Assembly (NCBI GenBank): GCA_000320545.1
Contig: ADNK01001400.1
Coordinates: 1 to 64,000 of the forward strand
Direction: 5' to 3'
From: Bigelowiella natans CCMP2755
Taxonomy: Eukaryota > Cercozoa > Chlorarachniophyceae
DNA: 64,000 nt
Notes under the pieces: model-generated
What the model saw: the letters and a program-made list of their open reading frames with translations, nothing else
What the model was told of the DNA's origin: nothing
The model's database searches: none
Shown: one piece after another, positions 22,042 through 34,515 of the stretch
Layout: every line of letters starts with the position of its first letter
Position numbering within the stretch: position 1 is the stretch's first letter
Made by a program: the position numbers and the translations under genes

Positions 22042-22199
22042 ATTTTGTATTTTCGCAAATATATGCTACTGTATAAATAAATTGGTGGCGGTGCAGTTGG
22101 TGCAAAATTTTTCTTTTCTTCCCTTTTCTTCTAATTTTCTTCTAGCACGCGTGATCCTACTCATATGTTGTTATTATTGAGTTAGGGGTGCAAAAATTG

Positions 22200-22213
22200 G
22201 GGGGGGGGGGTAG
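22200..22213 (+). other. Polypurine tract before the 3' LTR
   Basis: A run of eleven G followed by TAG lies directly before the TGTGG of the 3' LTR. This is the expected site and composition for plus-strand priming, though G-only tracts are unusual. Confidence 0.7.
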
Positions 22214-22824
22214 TGTGGTCAGTTTGCGACCACCAAATGCATGTAAGCGCGCATGTACATGCATAGCATAAATGGTAGTGCATGCTGTGCTTTATTATAT
22301 CTTACATTTGCATGTGAGCATGTTTATATAGGTTCAGGCTATCGTTCCTGTGCCTTAGTTAGTCATATAGGGGCATGTAACGTGAGTTACATGCCCGGAA
22401 ACACAGTTATAGGAGGGGGCACGTGCAACTGGGAACATCCTTCTCGGTTGTTTCCCCAACCGTGGATGTTCCTAGGAGCACCCTCGGTATTTTACTTACG
22501 ACATGGAGTCGGCCTACGTATTGTAATATTATAGGGGAAAATGGCCTACATTTTCCCTAATATTTTGGGCAACTGCTGCTGCGTAGCATGTTGCTGCTGG
22601 GGACGCTGTGTGCCCAGCACATGATGTGTATTGGCGCGCAACGCGCTAGTTTAGCACACTCTAAAAGACCCGCAAGCAAGCGGTAAGCTTTCTCCTTTGG
22701 TAGTTTGCTCATGCATGCTCATGTCATGTTATCTATTCAACAGGGTTTTAGTTTTGTGGATTTAAAGCATTGTAAAAGCATACATTGCACAGTTGTGTTG
22801 TTAGCGCTGCGCAATACAACTACA
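22214..22824 (+). repeat. 3' LTR (611 bp)
   Basis: Same as the 5' LTR from end to end by eye, except for the missing 9 nt. It is followed by the TAACG target duplication. Confidence 0.97.
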
Positions 22825-22829
22825 TAACG

Positions 22830-23843
22830 GATCATCGTTTGTCGTCGACCAAAACACTGGCTGCACACTCGTCTAGCTGTCCATCTAGCTGTGGCCAAGC
22901 TAGCTAGCCACAGCAAGTGGAGCATGGGAGATCTGGAGATGCATGAAGTTTGTCAGGTGTGAAAACTCTTTGGGATGAATCCGTTCGAGTCAGGCTGTTT
23001 GATTTGAGCAAGTTCTTTGCGTGAGGCTTTCCACGTTCCAGCTGGTGGGACCAGCCTGCTGGCGCTGGCAGCGTTTTGAACACTGCTGAAGACAAGAAGG
23101 CCACTTGAAAACGATCAACATTGGACACAGTTGAGTCTGTTGAAGACACTCGAACTTGTTCGTTGTTCGTTGTTCATTGTTCGTGTTTCATTGTTCATTG
23201 TTCATTGCAAACTGGTCGAGTTGGTCAACTTTTGCTTGCTTCCCCCAAAGCTCACGTCAGACTGAGTGGAGTTTTCTGCACATGTTGTCGCATCACTTTT
23301 GAACTTCGTGGCCAAGAGGAGATGCGCAGTTCGTCAGGTGCAAAAATTCTTTGGGGTGAGTCTGTTGAACTCAGTTGTTCAATTGGTCTGAGTGAGCGCA
23401 CTGTCACAGCACTTCTGGACTCATTCGTCTGTCCTGTGGTCCGGGAAATCCAGAAGAGTCTTTTGGAACAGATCCAAGCGTCCTTTGTTTCTTGGTCGAC
23501 TCGCCAGTGGTTGGGGCGACACGTCTGTTCATCCCACCAGCAAACGTGCGGTCCAGAGCTGGTAGAGAAATCCCCCCTCGCAACCGAAAACCCCGCCCAC
23601 ATCCGCATGGTTGGATGGTCGGCAGTGTGCAACTCGAGGGACTCGAGTTTTTTTCACTCGTTTTTTTTTGGATGGAACTGCATGGTGAGATGTCGGAGCA
23701 TGTGCGAAAGCTGGCAGAGAAACATCGCGGCCCATTTTTGACAATTTCAGACTTCCAATGTTGTCGCACATCAAAAATTCCCATGTCTTCATCGAGCATT
23801 GATGAAGCGAAGATCTCTTTAGAGTTCTTGATCATTCCTCTCC
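22830..23843. other. Region between the retrotransposon and the polycystin-like gene, with a diverged direct repeat
   Basis: No gene seen; long overlapping frames on both strands have no recognisable protein. A short GTTC/CATT tandem lies at about 23159-23206. Segments 22948-23006 and 23329-23391 are diverged direct copies (shared GTCAGGTG...TCTTTGGG...GAGTC...TTTGAG pattern). A GCTGTGGC/GCCACAGC hairpin lies near 22883-22915. Confidence 0.5.
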
Positions 23844-24568
23844 ATGCCGTGTCGTCATGGCTGTTGGGGGCATGTCCTTGCTCTGCTGTTGTGTGTAGCC
23901 CGTGGGTCGAATGGGGAACCAAGTTCTTACGTGTATAGCTTTGCACAGCAAGCATATGACGTCACACCAAACCCACAAAAAAACAACTCGATATTCGTTT
24001 TGACATCAAGCGGCCAATACATATATGAGTATGATAACCCGAGTCCGGGATTGATGGCAAAGACAACAATTGCAAGCTTTTACATTGCGGGAAACCCCAG
24101 GAATGATGGCCCAATCGGGGTTGCCAGCATCTCAAGTTCGTATGCGTTTGCTGTAAATGAAGATGGGACAACGTTCTACATCGCAGACACAGTCAGTATT
24201 TACAGATATTAAGCCATCATCATTCTTTTTCATACCTACTTATTCATGTATGCTTCAGTTCGGATATAGAATACGGAAAGTGACTTTAAGCTCCCCAGGG
24301 ATAGGCGAAGTAATCACTTTCAGTTTTGCCAGTTTATCTCTCACATCTAGTACAAAGCATATTCTTCCAGAGTTAACAATGCGTTGTATTGGTTGTTCAA
24401 AGGTGGTCAATATTGTGGGTAATGCCACGTTGGGCAGCCAAAATTCAGATGGCTTTGGACCTTCCTTAGCGATTGGAAAACCTCAAGGAATTGCCTTCTC
24501 TTCTATTGGGGACAGCTATTATATCTACTACACCGACTCTGTACCTCATTGTGCTAAGTTGCTGTAAT

Positions 24569-24609
<41 letters not shown>

Positions 24610-25128
24610 AATTACTCATGTGGTCACCGTTGTTATTGGTTTCTTACAATTAGACGTTCGGGAGAATCAAGCGGTATGATCCCATCACCAAACATGTAAC
24701 TAACGTTGTTGGAAGCTCGGCAAGTGGCTGGAAGGACGGGCACTCTTCGGCTGTGGGGATAGGTTTAATTTACGGACTTCATGTCACCGAGGATGGCACT
24801 AGGATGTATGTCATTGCGACAGCGTATGTGTGAGATCATTGTTCCCTTTACCTGCACTTTCTCTCCATTACTTTTTCTATAAAGAGCTCAATGGTAGTGA
24901 CTAGAATATCAGCTAGTTGTTTTCCTTGAAAATAAATCACTGAAGTCCTATTGCATAACAAAGTGGTTCGTATCTATTTCAGTTTACCACCGCCCATTTC
25001 ATGTACACACATGTTGCACTTGTGTGCTTGGTTGGAATTAACAGATTCTTTGCGGACCGTGGTGCTAATAAAATACGGATGCATAACACGACTTCAAATA
25101 TGGTATATCTGCGTCACTTGAATTACTT

Positions 25129-25170
<42 letters not shown>

Positions 25171-25428
25171 CTGACGTGTATATACATAAATATACACATA
25201 TAAAGAAAGATACAAACACACACGTGTAGTGTGATGTGTGCTCAATAACTTTTGATTTGTAAGTGTTTGTGTGTGTATGTATGTGTGCATGTTTGTGTAG
25301 TTTCTCCCTCCCAAGGATATTATTTTCGGCTTTGTTTTTCTTTATGACTGATTCTGTTACGGGCCCCCCTCTCAGGTAACTACGGTTGCTGGATCTGGAG
25401 CAAGATCAACCATGGATGGGTACGATGA

Positions 25429-25473
<45 letters not shown>

Positions 25474-25605
25474 GATGGGAAGGGGAAAACGAATAAAAAT
25501 CAATGGGAATGATTTGTCCAACTTGAGAGAGAAGAGAGGGGCACAGTGTTTGTTTGTTAGTATACCATCGTTTAAATGTCCTTCCACCACAATTCTCTCT
25601 CTTTA

Positions 25606-25644
<39 letters not shown>

Positions 25645-26859
25645 GTTTCTTACAAATCTTAGAGAAGGAATGATGCATTTCGATCACTGAACCATTACTA
25701 TAACCTCTCCTCTCTTTGTATACCTCTCTATGTGTTGTAGACCTGCAACCAGTGCCACGTTCTACTTTCCGATCTACATCTCACTGAACGAGTACTAATG
25801 AGAGTGGAAAGCGCAATATCAGAATGAAGAGAGTTTTCAAAACCTGTGTACTCTGTCGCAGTGCCACACCAACACCGATAACAATAGTGTGTAAGACAAT
25901 GGGAGAGAGGATGCAGATCCACACGCGTGCACATAAAGTACTAAAACAAATGTAGCATGGAAGAATAGAGTGTATCAAATTAAGGACAAAAGTATTCCTT
26001 CAATCTCTGATGGAAATATCTTTTGCTACGAAATAATAAAATGAAAACAATCAGACAAAGGAATATGCTCTACATTTCTCAAATGGTAATCGACCCGGCG
26101 GAATAGATAAAGAAGACAGTAGACCAAATTTAATTTCAGTCGCAAGTATTCGAATAATAACTGTGGAATGGGTATTGAAGCCTTGCCATTACTCCTTAGC
26201 CTTTCGTGAATTTCTTCCGAAAATGTAAAAAAAATTGTTGGAGGTACCGATCTGTGTGCATTGTGGCGGTGGGAGGCGAGCGAAGAAAGCCATAAAATTG
26301 TGCAGATGAGAAAATATTGAGAAGCAATTGATATACATGGAATATTGCATCTAGGGCTCTTCCTCTTCCGACGACTCTAAAGTTCGCAGGTTGAACTTAA
26401 ACTCATTCGTGGTAGAATCGCTTGCTGGAGACGGAACCCGGGTAATAATAAGTACAGAAATGACAGCCTCAATACACAAAAAGTCATCGATAAATCTGAG
26501 AATGGCGACGGAATATACTGTTACTCTCGGTTCACGACACGCCTCGCTCATAGACAAAATTCGTTCGGCTTTTCAGTGGCGTTAGAATCCATTGCAAAAA
26601 TTGTTGTTCCAAGTCGAGAAGTAGAAAACCTTCATAAGAAGAATCTTTGAAATATTCCTTACTGCGGGGTATAATGGCCTTTGGCTAGTCGCATAGCTCT
26701 AACTTTGCGGCAACAGGAGAAGATACTTTGACCATTCTCGAAAACATTTTTGTCTTACCGAATGGTCGTTCATAGGAGAATGGCATGCATAGTATACTTC
26801 TGCGATGCTGTAGGACTAACGAGAGCTTTAATCATATGGATGTGTATACAAACATATGT

Positions 26860-26915
<56 letters not shown>

Positions 26916-29900
26916 CAGGCGAGTCTAGATGGACCTGGATCCTCGGCCCAGTTGAGTGCATGCATATTCAATACACAATACGTGTCTGAAAACACAGAAC
27001 AAGGAGGGCAACGGAAGGGGGAAGATAGCATTGAAACGAAAGCACCTCCACGCACAAGACCGTTGTGCCGTCTGTGATGTTTGTCATTGTCGTTTCAGGA
27101 TAGGTCAGTCCTTCGGAATAACGCATCTTCCATCGAACTCGAGCCACCTATTTTTGGCACAGCCGGTATGAGTCCTACACTCTCCTCATAAAAGGATAGC
27201 TCATCCAACACGGATGATGTGGAAAAGACAACTAATATCTGATCCATTGAACACTCATATTCTGCGTAAATAGAGCATGGGAAGGTTAAGGGGAATCGTT
27301 GAGTTTCCTGACACACCTATCGTAATTGCGAGTGCTGCGCCTTCGACTGCCCCTTCGACTGCGCCCTCTGCTTCACCAACCTCTGGACCAACCGCAACGC
27401 CCTCCGCTGCGCCTACGAAAGCTCCATCAACTTGTCCATCTATCTCACCTTCTCCCTCCCCGACCGAAGGTGATCGTTACTTCTTTATTGACGCTAGTTA
27501 TCTCCTCTATCTGGCCCCCACTCTATGGGGGTATCATGTCCATAGCGCCCCCCTTTGGTACGATGTATGGTGATTACGTGAGCACGTTGCGATCGCTCTC
27601 GCTTCCCATAGAGCTCGCTTAGGGCTCCGTTTAATCGGCCGCAACAACTTTGAATGTTATGACAAGTGCGGTGGCGGGAGTGGGGGGGGGGGGGGCGGGC
27701 TGGTGTGTCCCCTTCTCTACAGATATCATGGCTGCGGCATCATCCATTGCTCTAATTTGTCGTAATGCTACGCTCATTTCATTGCCTCAGGCCCATCTAC
27801 TAGTCCATCAACCTCTGCACCAACCGCAACGCCCTCCGCGGCGCCTACGAAAGCTCCATCAACTTGTCCATCTATCTCACCTTCTCACTCCCCGACCAAA
27901 GGTGATCGTTGATTCATTGATGAAGCAGATGGGGGGTGGGACTTGTGCCCACCCCACTGCAGAAATCATGAGTGGGGTATCATCATCCGACACTCTGATT
28001 GGTCGTAATAACGCTGAACCCGTTCGTTGCCTCAGGTCCATCTTCGGCGCCCGTGGCCGGCGAATTGGTGCCGGTCGCTCTGTCCGCGCAGTTTGATTCG
28101 TTGGTTTCCAAAGTCGAGATACGCTTCAACGTTGCTACCAACGCACCGGATGACCTTTCCTGTAGTGAGATCGTAACGCACTGTTGTAGTATGTTTGTCG
28201 TTGTATGGGCTAGTTCCGGGGGGGGGGGGGGGGGGGTGGTTAGGGCCAGCTGTAGACTAACATGTTGCAGCTTGATGCACTACAGTACCATTTCTTCTGA
28301 AAGAACACAAAACATATGGAACATCGAGAGTTCATGATCATATCGGGAGGAGTTTTGTTTCGACACCCATTCGTCAAACACAACTCTTCGTTATCTAGCA
28401 CAGTGTTCTCTTTTGCTCGCATGCATGCAAGCATGCTGCAGGCAGAGCCACGCGGCGGTTAGTTTTCCCACCACATCCCGCGTTGACGATAACCATCGCA
28501 CGTTTGCTCATAAAGGTAAATCCATCCTCGACATGCCGGAGGAAGACTTATTCACACTGCTAGGCCTTGACTACAGTTGTGTCTGGTCAACTTCGGAGAT
28601 GCTGCAAATATTCCTCGGATCCGGCTTTAGCGCCAAGAAGGACACTCAAATCGTACTGAAGCAGGGGGCTGTTACACTAGGGAAGGATCTTGTGGGAGCC
28701 TCTGACGGCACTTTCTCTAGAACGGTGTTGCTCCTCCAGCTGCCTCTAACTCTTCCAACAGTCTCAGTTGAGATCGTGGGTCCTGCCGAAGTCGGCCAAT
28801 GCAATGTAAGTCGAATTATTCCGAGGAATAAAAGGGGGGGGGGGGGGGAAAGCGAGTTCTACGAAACAGCAGTGTTGTTCACGGAGGGAGTCATATTTTC
28901 ATGCTGAGAACATTGCATTTGTAAGTAATTTACCAAGACTATAAGTTTTGGGGGCGATGCCTTGCCACCTCCGAGAACCTGTAGCTACTGCCTTGATCTC
29001 AATATTCACGCGAACTAATTAAGCGTATTTTTGCATTTGTTCTTATTCTTTAAATGGTACGCAGTCATCGTCGTCATCATCCTCCGCCTCCTCTTCTCCC
29101 GTCGTGGAGCTGGTGGCAATCGCCAAAGGTTTCGCGGGCAAGGCAATGCAGTACAATTGGACATATCTCGGCGCGGACCCAACATCTGCAGGTGCTCTTG
29201 AACAAGCGTTAGAGTTGGTCGCTAAAAGCTGCTCTACCAGCACGCTGACGCTCGGCGCGAGTACGACGAGCAACTTCTCCGCGGGGACAAGCTATAAATT
29301 CCGAGTGAGTGTGAGGAATTGGCTCGGAAATTCATCATACGCCGAGCACAGCCTCGAAGCGGCATCCTCCGTGCTTCCAAAGATTGTGTTACCAGGACCT
29401 GCGCAAATGAAGGTGTTTGCTTCTCGCGGCCTCTATTTCGCAGCGCAAGTAGTGCCTTCCTGCTCGGAAGAAACGACAACAAGTGCCGGAAGTGGTCTCA
29501 TCGCAGCAGGCAAGTGGACGCAGATCTCTCCCCCCCCTACCCAAACGGCGTCACTTATACAAGACGCGCAATCAATGTTACTGCAAATCGCGCCGAATGC
29601 GATGGTCCCCGAGCAGCAGTACGCCTTCAGATTGAACGCGTCGATTGCAACAAGCACGGGCCTCATTTTGGGAAGATCGTTCGTGATCGTGAACGTTACG
29701 AGCGCTAGAGACGAGCTCTCAGCAGCCATTGTGGGGGGGACGAAGCGGTTGGTCTCGCTCCACGGCGCGACCACAAACATAACAATCTCAGTAGCAGTGT
29801 CGGGCAAGAGCAGCTCGGATTCAATTCAGGTGGAGTGGAATGTAACAAATGCCTATAACGGGCAGAGCGTCATGAAACGGTCATCCTCTTCATCTTCTTC

Positions 29901-32900
29901 ACAGACCCTAGTCATTCCGACGTCGCTTCTGGCCCCCGCAAACACTTATGTTGTTGCTGCGAACGTTTCTCGCATCGGAGCCCAGTTTTTTGCAGTTGCC
30001 GAGCAGACATTGATCATCACGGCTGCTGCTGTGCCCAACGTTATCATCAAGATGCATGCTACTGAATCTAGCATTTACACTTCTGGCCTGGATGCCGCTG
30101 CCTCAAACTTGCAACGTGTCAATCCGACAGGACGGTTGGTGTTCGAGGGGTTCGCGTCCAACTCCTCGTCAAATTCTCTCCAATCTCAGCCCATGCTCAC
30201 TACTCACCATGAGCTTCAGTGGAGCTGCAGCAGTGGCAACCTAAATCTCTCAGATCCGCAGTATGTGAAATCGTCGTCGTTAACCAACTCATTTCTTGTT
30301 CTGGGATCGAACGCTCTAAAGCCCGCGACGACGTATACATTCACACTCACTGCAATAGCCGCTGCAACTGGTGCGCGGGGGAACGCCAGCCTGACTGTTG
30401 TGACGAATGAATCCCCCGCCCTTGGGTCTTGTGCGTCTTCCCCTGGGTATGGCGAGGCCCTGAGCACCACATTTCGACTGTCCTGCTCTGGTTGGAACGA
30501 TGCTGACACGCCCCTCCGCTATCGATTCCAGATCATAGAAACAGCAGTAGTAAAATCAGCATCGTTGACATCGTCGTCTCCGAACTCTTCCTATTCTACT
30601 TCGAGTTCTCCGATCATCATCACTTTGTGTGAGTTCCGTGAACTTAGCTTCTTCGACACGACTCTCGTTGCGCCGATCCCTCCCAGCACGATCCTTACAA
30701 TACGGGCAACCATCGCTGATAGCCTCGATGCGACGGCGATCAGCACCTTCAGCATCAACGTCACAGCCCCTCCATCTCTCCAAGTCTCGGAAACCAAAAC
30801 ACGACTGGAGGACCTTTTGAAGACGGGAAATGTCGAGATCTTCAAGGTTGAATTCGTAGGCCTCGCCCGCTACCTTAAAGGCGATGCCTCATCGTCATCC
30901 GTGTCCCCGAACAACGTCACAGCCAACGCGGTCGTACGTAGAGATTTGCTTCAGTTGCTTGCAGATGACTGGAAGCAAGAGAGTCGTTCTATCCGTGAAG
31001 AAGCCCAGGCGACGCTCATCCAAGACGCCACCGACTACAGCGAAGCTGGAGAGATCAGCAAGAGAGCGGAGCGCTTAGCCGTAGACCTGCTGGTCAACAT
31101 CACGAAGTCGACGACTGAAAAGACGATTAAGCTCACTAATAGCAGCAGCAGCAGCAGCAGCAGTGGGGATGGTATCCTTGACAGAGAAGAAAGAACGAAC
31201 ATGGCGATAGCGGCCGCCAGGGCGATCGCAAACTTGGTGTCCGCAGCATCAACTGCTAACGACAGCACGAATGCTGATGAGCAGGAAGAATCTAAGCTAG
31301 GCAGCTCGGACGCGGCGAGAGTGGTGGAGGTATTGTCTAACCTGTCCTCGTTGCTGGTTGCTGGATCACTCCCAGGAGAAAGAACGACTTTGCTGTCAAT
31401 CGAACGAGGAATCATCAGCAGCAGTGATGGTCATACAACAACAGCGACGCGCATTTTGCATTTTATTGACCTGCTCAATATGCATGATTACCTGACATGA
31501 TTTTCAAGCATTATTTTCACAGAGCGTTAGCCTTTTACTGCCACTACTGTTTTCCCCTGATGATGCGAGAGAGAATATTGTCCTAACGAACATTCCCTTC
31601 TTGTGCGTAACGATCAGGCGCTACCTCGCAGTTAGCATCGTCAATTTCCTTCGATTTGGTCGGTCAAACTGTCGAGCAATCTTCTTCAACAACACTACAG
31701 GTAGCAGGAAGTGGATTCGACTCTTTCCAGTTATTCGTGCCACCACTACCACAAGCTAGCAGCAGCAGTACTGAAACCGGCTCTGAAGATCATCTACAGG
31801 TTTGCTCTGTTGTAGTTGCTGGTAGCTCCATCTATCCTACCTCCAACAGCAATAGCAGTAGTTCTAACAACACGACTTCTTCTGGGGGACTAACGATCAT
31901 CAAGGTAGTAGTGCGGTGAGTGTTTCTGACCTACGAAGAGAGGAAATTTCTTGCGATTTCGCTCCATAATCCAACTGCTTGTCACCACCATCATACCCTC
32001 ATCATTAGGTGAAACAAGCAAAAACCTTGGTCGGCGTGGCAGTACAAAATCTTTCGTCTCCCATCCGATTCTCCGTCCCCCCCGGTTCCTCTCGAAGCAA
32101 TCTTAGCAACAGTGGGGGCGCATCCTGTAGCTGCCTGTACTGGTCGCCTGAGCATGAGAGATGGGAGAGTGACAGTGGATTGGTTGCTTCATTCTGTAGT
32201 ACCAACGGGCGTCAGGTGTGGTGCAACACTTCCCATCTCACAGCGTTTTCAAGCAGCAGAAGGGGGGAGGGGAACGTTGATGTCGAGATCAATTCTGTGT
32301 CAGAAGAGGACACCACCAACACGAGGTCATTCAATCCCGCAGCAAACTCGGTGATGGCGCTCAATCTAATCTTCCTCCTCGCCATGTTGGTTTCCCTTCC
32401 AATAGCCCGGTGCTATGACCGCAACCACAGAGGCGACGACGCCCTTGAGCACAGTCATGAGAAGCAGTTTTGGCGCACCTTCAACTCTGTGAGAAAGATA
32501 CACGCGAACAATGAGAGGTCTTTCACGAACTTCGCGTTCGGAACAGTGTGGATGTTGCGCCGCCGCCATCCGTGGATATCCGTGATTTTCAGACCTCCCG
32601 GGGACTACATGAACTCGCAAAAGCGTGTTATTGTTTTGGCAACCCTGATATTCAACACCGCCACTGTGTGTCTGCTTTTGATCGGCACTGAGCAGCAGAT
32701 CTTTTACCTGTCTGGTATGGTCGCGGCCTCGCTGATTAGCGTGATGCTGGCGTTCCCTGTACCTTTCGCTCTTGCACACCTCTTTGCGCGCCCACTTCCA
32801 CCGGAGTTCCGAACAGAATTCAAGACCTCCGGTTTGATGGCCTTCCTCCCTTGTCTGCTCATTATTGCCGACGATGTCGAGTGGGATGTGACTACTTTGA

Positions 32901-34515
32901 GCAAGGAGGCAGCAGGTGTCCGCTGCATGTTAAATGCTACTCGTGAAAGCTGGCTACACCGCCACGCACAAATCAGCATTCACGCAAATATGCAATACAT
33001 AGAGAATGAGAGAGCCAGGCAACAGCGAGGGAGGTGGGAGGATGAGGGCAGAGAAGAACATCTCTGCTGCAATGCCGAATCTTGGTCACTCCGAGATTAC
33101 GATAGTGACAACATGAATGACTGATAAAATGTGCTAATGAAAATGATCTTTCACTCTGCATAATAATAGCAGGCGAGAATGCCGGGGGGGGAGAAGGAGG
33201 CGAGGAAGACAGTGACCAAGACGACGATGACGATGAGAATCAGCGCCATAGAATGTCTGCAGCAGCTGCTGCGATTGGAGCACAAATCGGGTCCGTCGTT
33301 GGCAGCACCGTCGCACTCCTGCGAAGATCGAGCCAGGTCGATACAAATAATCCTAGAGGTGAAGATGATTCTCAAAAACGAAAACAAGAAGCGTGGGAAG
33401 ACGGCGCCTCTGCACGCGTCCCACGGAGGAGAAGCCTCTCACTGCACATGAAAGTCATGGCGAGCCACGTGAAATATTGCAGTAGCACCAACGGAGAGGC
33501 CGATGCGAAGGAATCTCATCGCCGGCTCAGCGTTGGTAGCAACCGTCCTGACGCTGAGGTCGCGACGACGACGACGACACCCAAGCATTATGACTGGATT
33601 ACGACCGATTACGTCGCCATCTGGATCTCTGGGACGATAATCCTCGGGTGCTGCTTCCTCCTTGCTATCCTTTCGTATCGATTAGGAGCCACATCGACGG
33701 GGTCGGCGCTTACGCTGCTCATCTGCATTCCTGAGGACATCCTCGTCAGGATCTTTGCGCTTGCAGTACTAGAATTCATCATCATTTTCCCGTTCTGCGC
33801 CTGCTGCTTTTTCAGATGCTGTGCTGCTGCTCAGCAGCCTGAGACGGTGATGGACCACGCAACGAACAGAATTAAGATTTCCATTCCGTGCGATGAGCCC
33901 ACGTGCACCGTTGATGAAAACTGTGTGGTTGACTCGGTGACCCCAAAGGGGCAGGGGTGCGGAATAAGATTGGGGTGGAAAGTCCTGAAAATCGATGAGA
34001 AGCCCGTTTCGGAGTTCAAAGTTTTTACCGAGATTTTACGGCTGGTGCATATGACATCTGACATCGTCACAATAGAGTTTCTAACTTCGAATAGACAAAA
34101 TCCCTCCGATTCCAAAAGCTCAGTTGAGCCGTGTGAAATGCGCAAGAGCACTGTGACGGATGCAAAGTCTCTGCGCACGGTGTTGCGTGCGGAGGAGAAA
34201 GCGGGCAACATATCGAAAAATATTTCCGAGGAATCCTGCTCATCTCTCGACCCAAACCTGATGTTCAACCCAGCACCGGATGGAAAGCAGGCGAACCTCA
34301 GTCCGGGTAAGGAGCAAATGGGCAAGTCGCCAGAAAATGTTTCGAATGATTCGTTTTCGTCTCTCGACCCAAGAATGATGTTACATTCGGCTCAAAGCTT
34401 TCCGAATGGAGACATCGACGGTGATGTTCTCATACCAACACCTCGAAAACAAGTACGCACTGGACTAAGCACTCGAAAACTTTTGTCCCAGCTGTTCTCT
34501 CGAGATGCTGAGTAA
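23844..34515 (+). CDS. Polycystin-like receptor: NHL propeller, PSxxP linker, REJ region, GPS motif, membrane segments, PDZ-like tail
   Basis: Phase-consistent exons: 23844-24191, 24259-24309, 24403-24540, 24654-24823, 25045-25102, 25376-25419, 25741-25791, 26390-26441, 26919-26983, 27099-27165, 27274-27469, 27791-27901, 28036-28188, 28516-28805, 29065-31429, 31618-31904, 32009-33104 and 33173-34515, about 2,295 residues. A signal peptide (HVLALLLCVARGSNG) starts an NHL-type propeller (FGYRIRKV, VVNIVGN, GANKIRM, VTTVAGSGARSTMDG, SLDGPGSSAQL, MGRLRGIV). A Pro/Ser/Thr linker and an REJ-like region follow (FDSLVSKVEIRFNVATNAPDDLSC; LDYSCVWSTSEML; MQYNWTYLGAD). The GPS motif is CLYWSPEHERW...CNTSHLTAF, then polycystin-1-like segments (ISVIFRPPG before paired TMs), two further TMs and a PDZ-like stretch (GCGIRLGWKVLKIDEKPV). 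The C-terminal channel half of polycystins is absent. It is likely a plasma- or flagellar-membrane receptor. The 25791/26390 join is weakest; an exon may be missing there, and two genes cannot be ruled out. Confidence 0.8.
24565..25641. repeat. Series of (CA)n, (GA)n and (CT)n microsatellites in introns of the NHL part
   Basis: (CA)n at about 24571-24607 and 25132-25167, (GA)n at about 25432-25467 and (CT)n at about 25605-25641. They lie in three successive introns between NHL exons. A (CA)n(TA)n tract at about 26860-26910 directly precedes the acceptor at 26917-26918. Confidence 0.9.
27388..28035. repeat. Tandemly duplicated exon-intron units encoding the PSxxP linker
   Basis: About 90 nt at 27388-27477 recur at 27820-27909 with only about three differences, including the donor and first intron bases (GTGATCGTT). 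The 3' ends of the following introns (about 27730-27790 and 27965-28035) are also related. The units encode APTATPSAAPTKAPSTCPS-type linker. Confidence 0.88.

Larger units (their letters stand above)
15951..22829 (+). mobile_element. Intact Ty3/Gypsy-type LTR retrotransposon with target-site duplication
   Basis: The element body is 15956-22824. TAACG at 15951-15955 and at 22825-22829 is the 5-bp target-site duplication. Both LTRs begin TGTGG and end TACA. Internally it has a primer-binding-type site, one long gag-pol frame with zinc fingers, protease, reverse transcriptase, RNase H and integrase in Ty3/Gypsy order, and a G-run polypurine tract. LTRs differ by a 9-nt indel and otherwise look the same by eye, so insertion was recent. 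It sits between eL32 and the polycystin-like gene and interrupts no recognised exon. Confidence 0.98.

Noticed and set aside
23121-23955. Long overlapping frames on both strands after the 3' LTR
   Set aside because: Several frames of 120-206 codons overlap on opposite strands and resemble nothing. They probably come from diverged repeat DNA with few stops.
26351-26557. 68-codon minus-strand frame ending LRTLESSEEEEP
   Set aside because: It looked like an acidic C-terminus, but the plus-strand exon 26390-26441 (LNLNSFVVESLAGDGTR) fits the NHL propeller and its phases, so the minus frame is its shadow.
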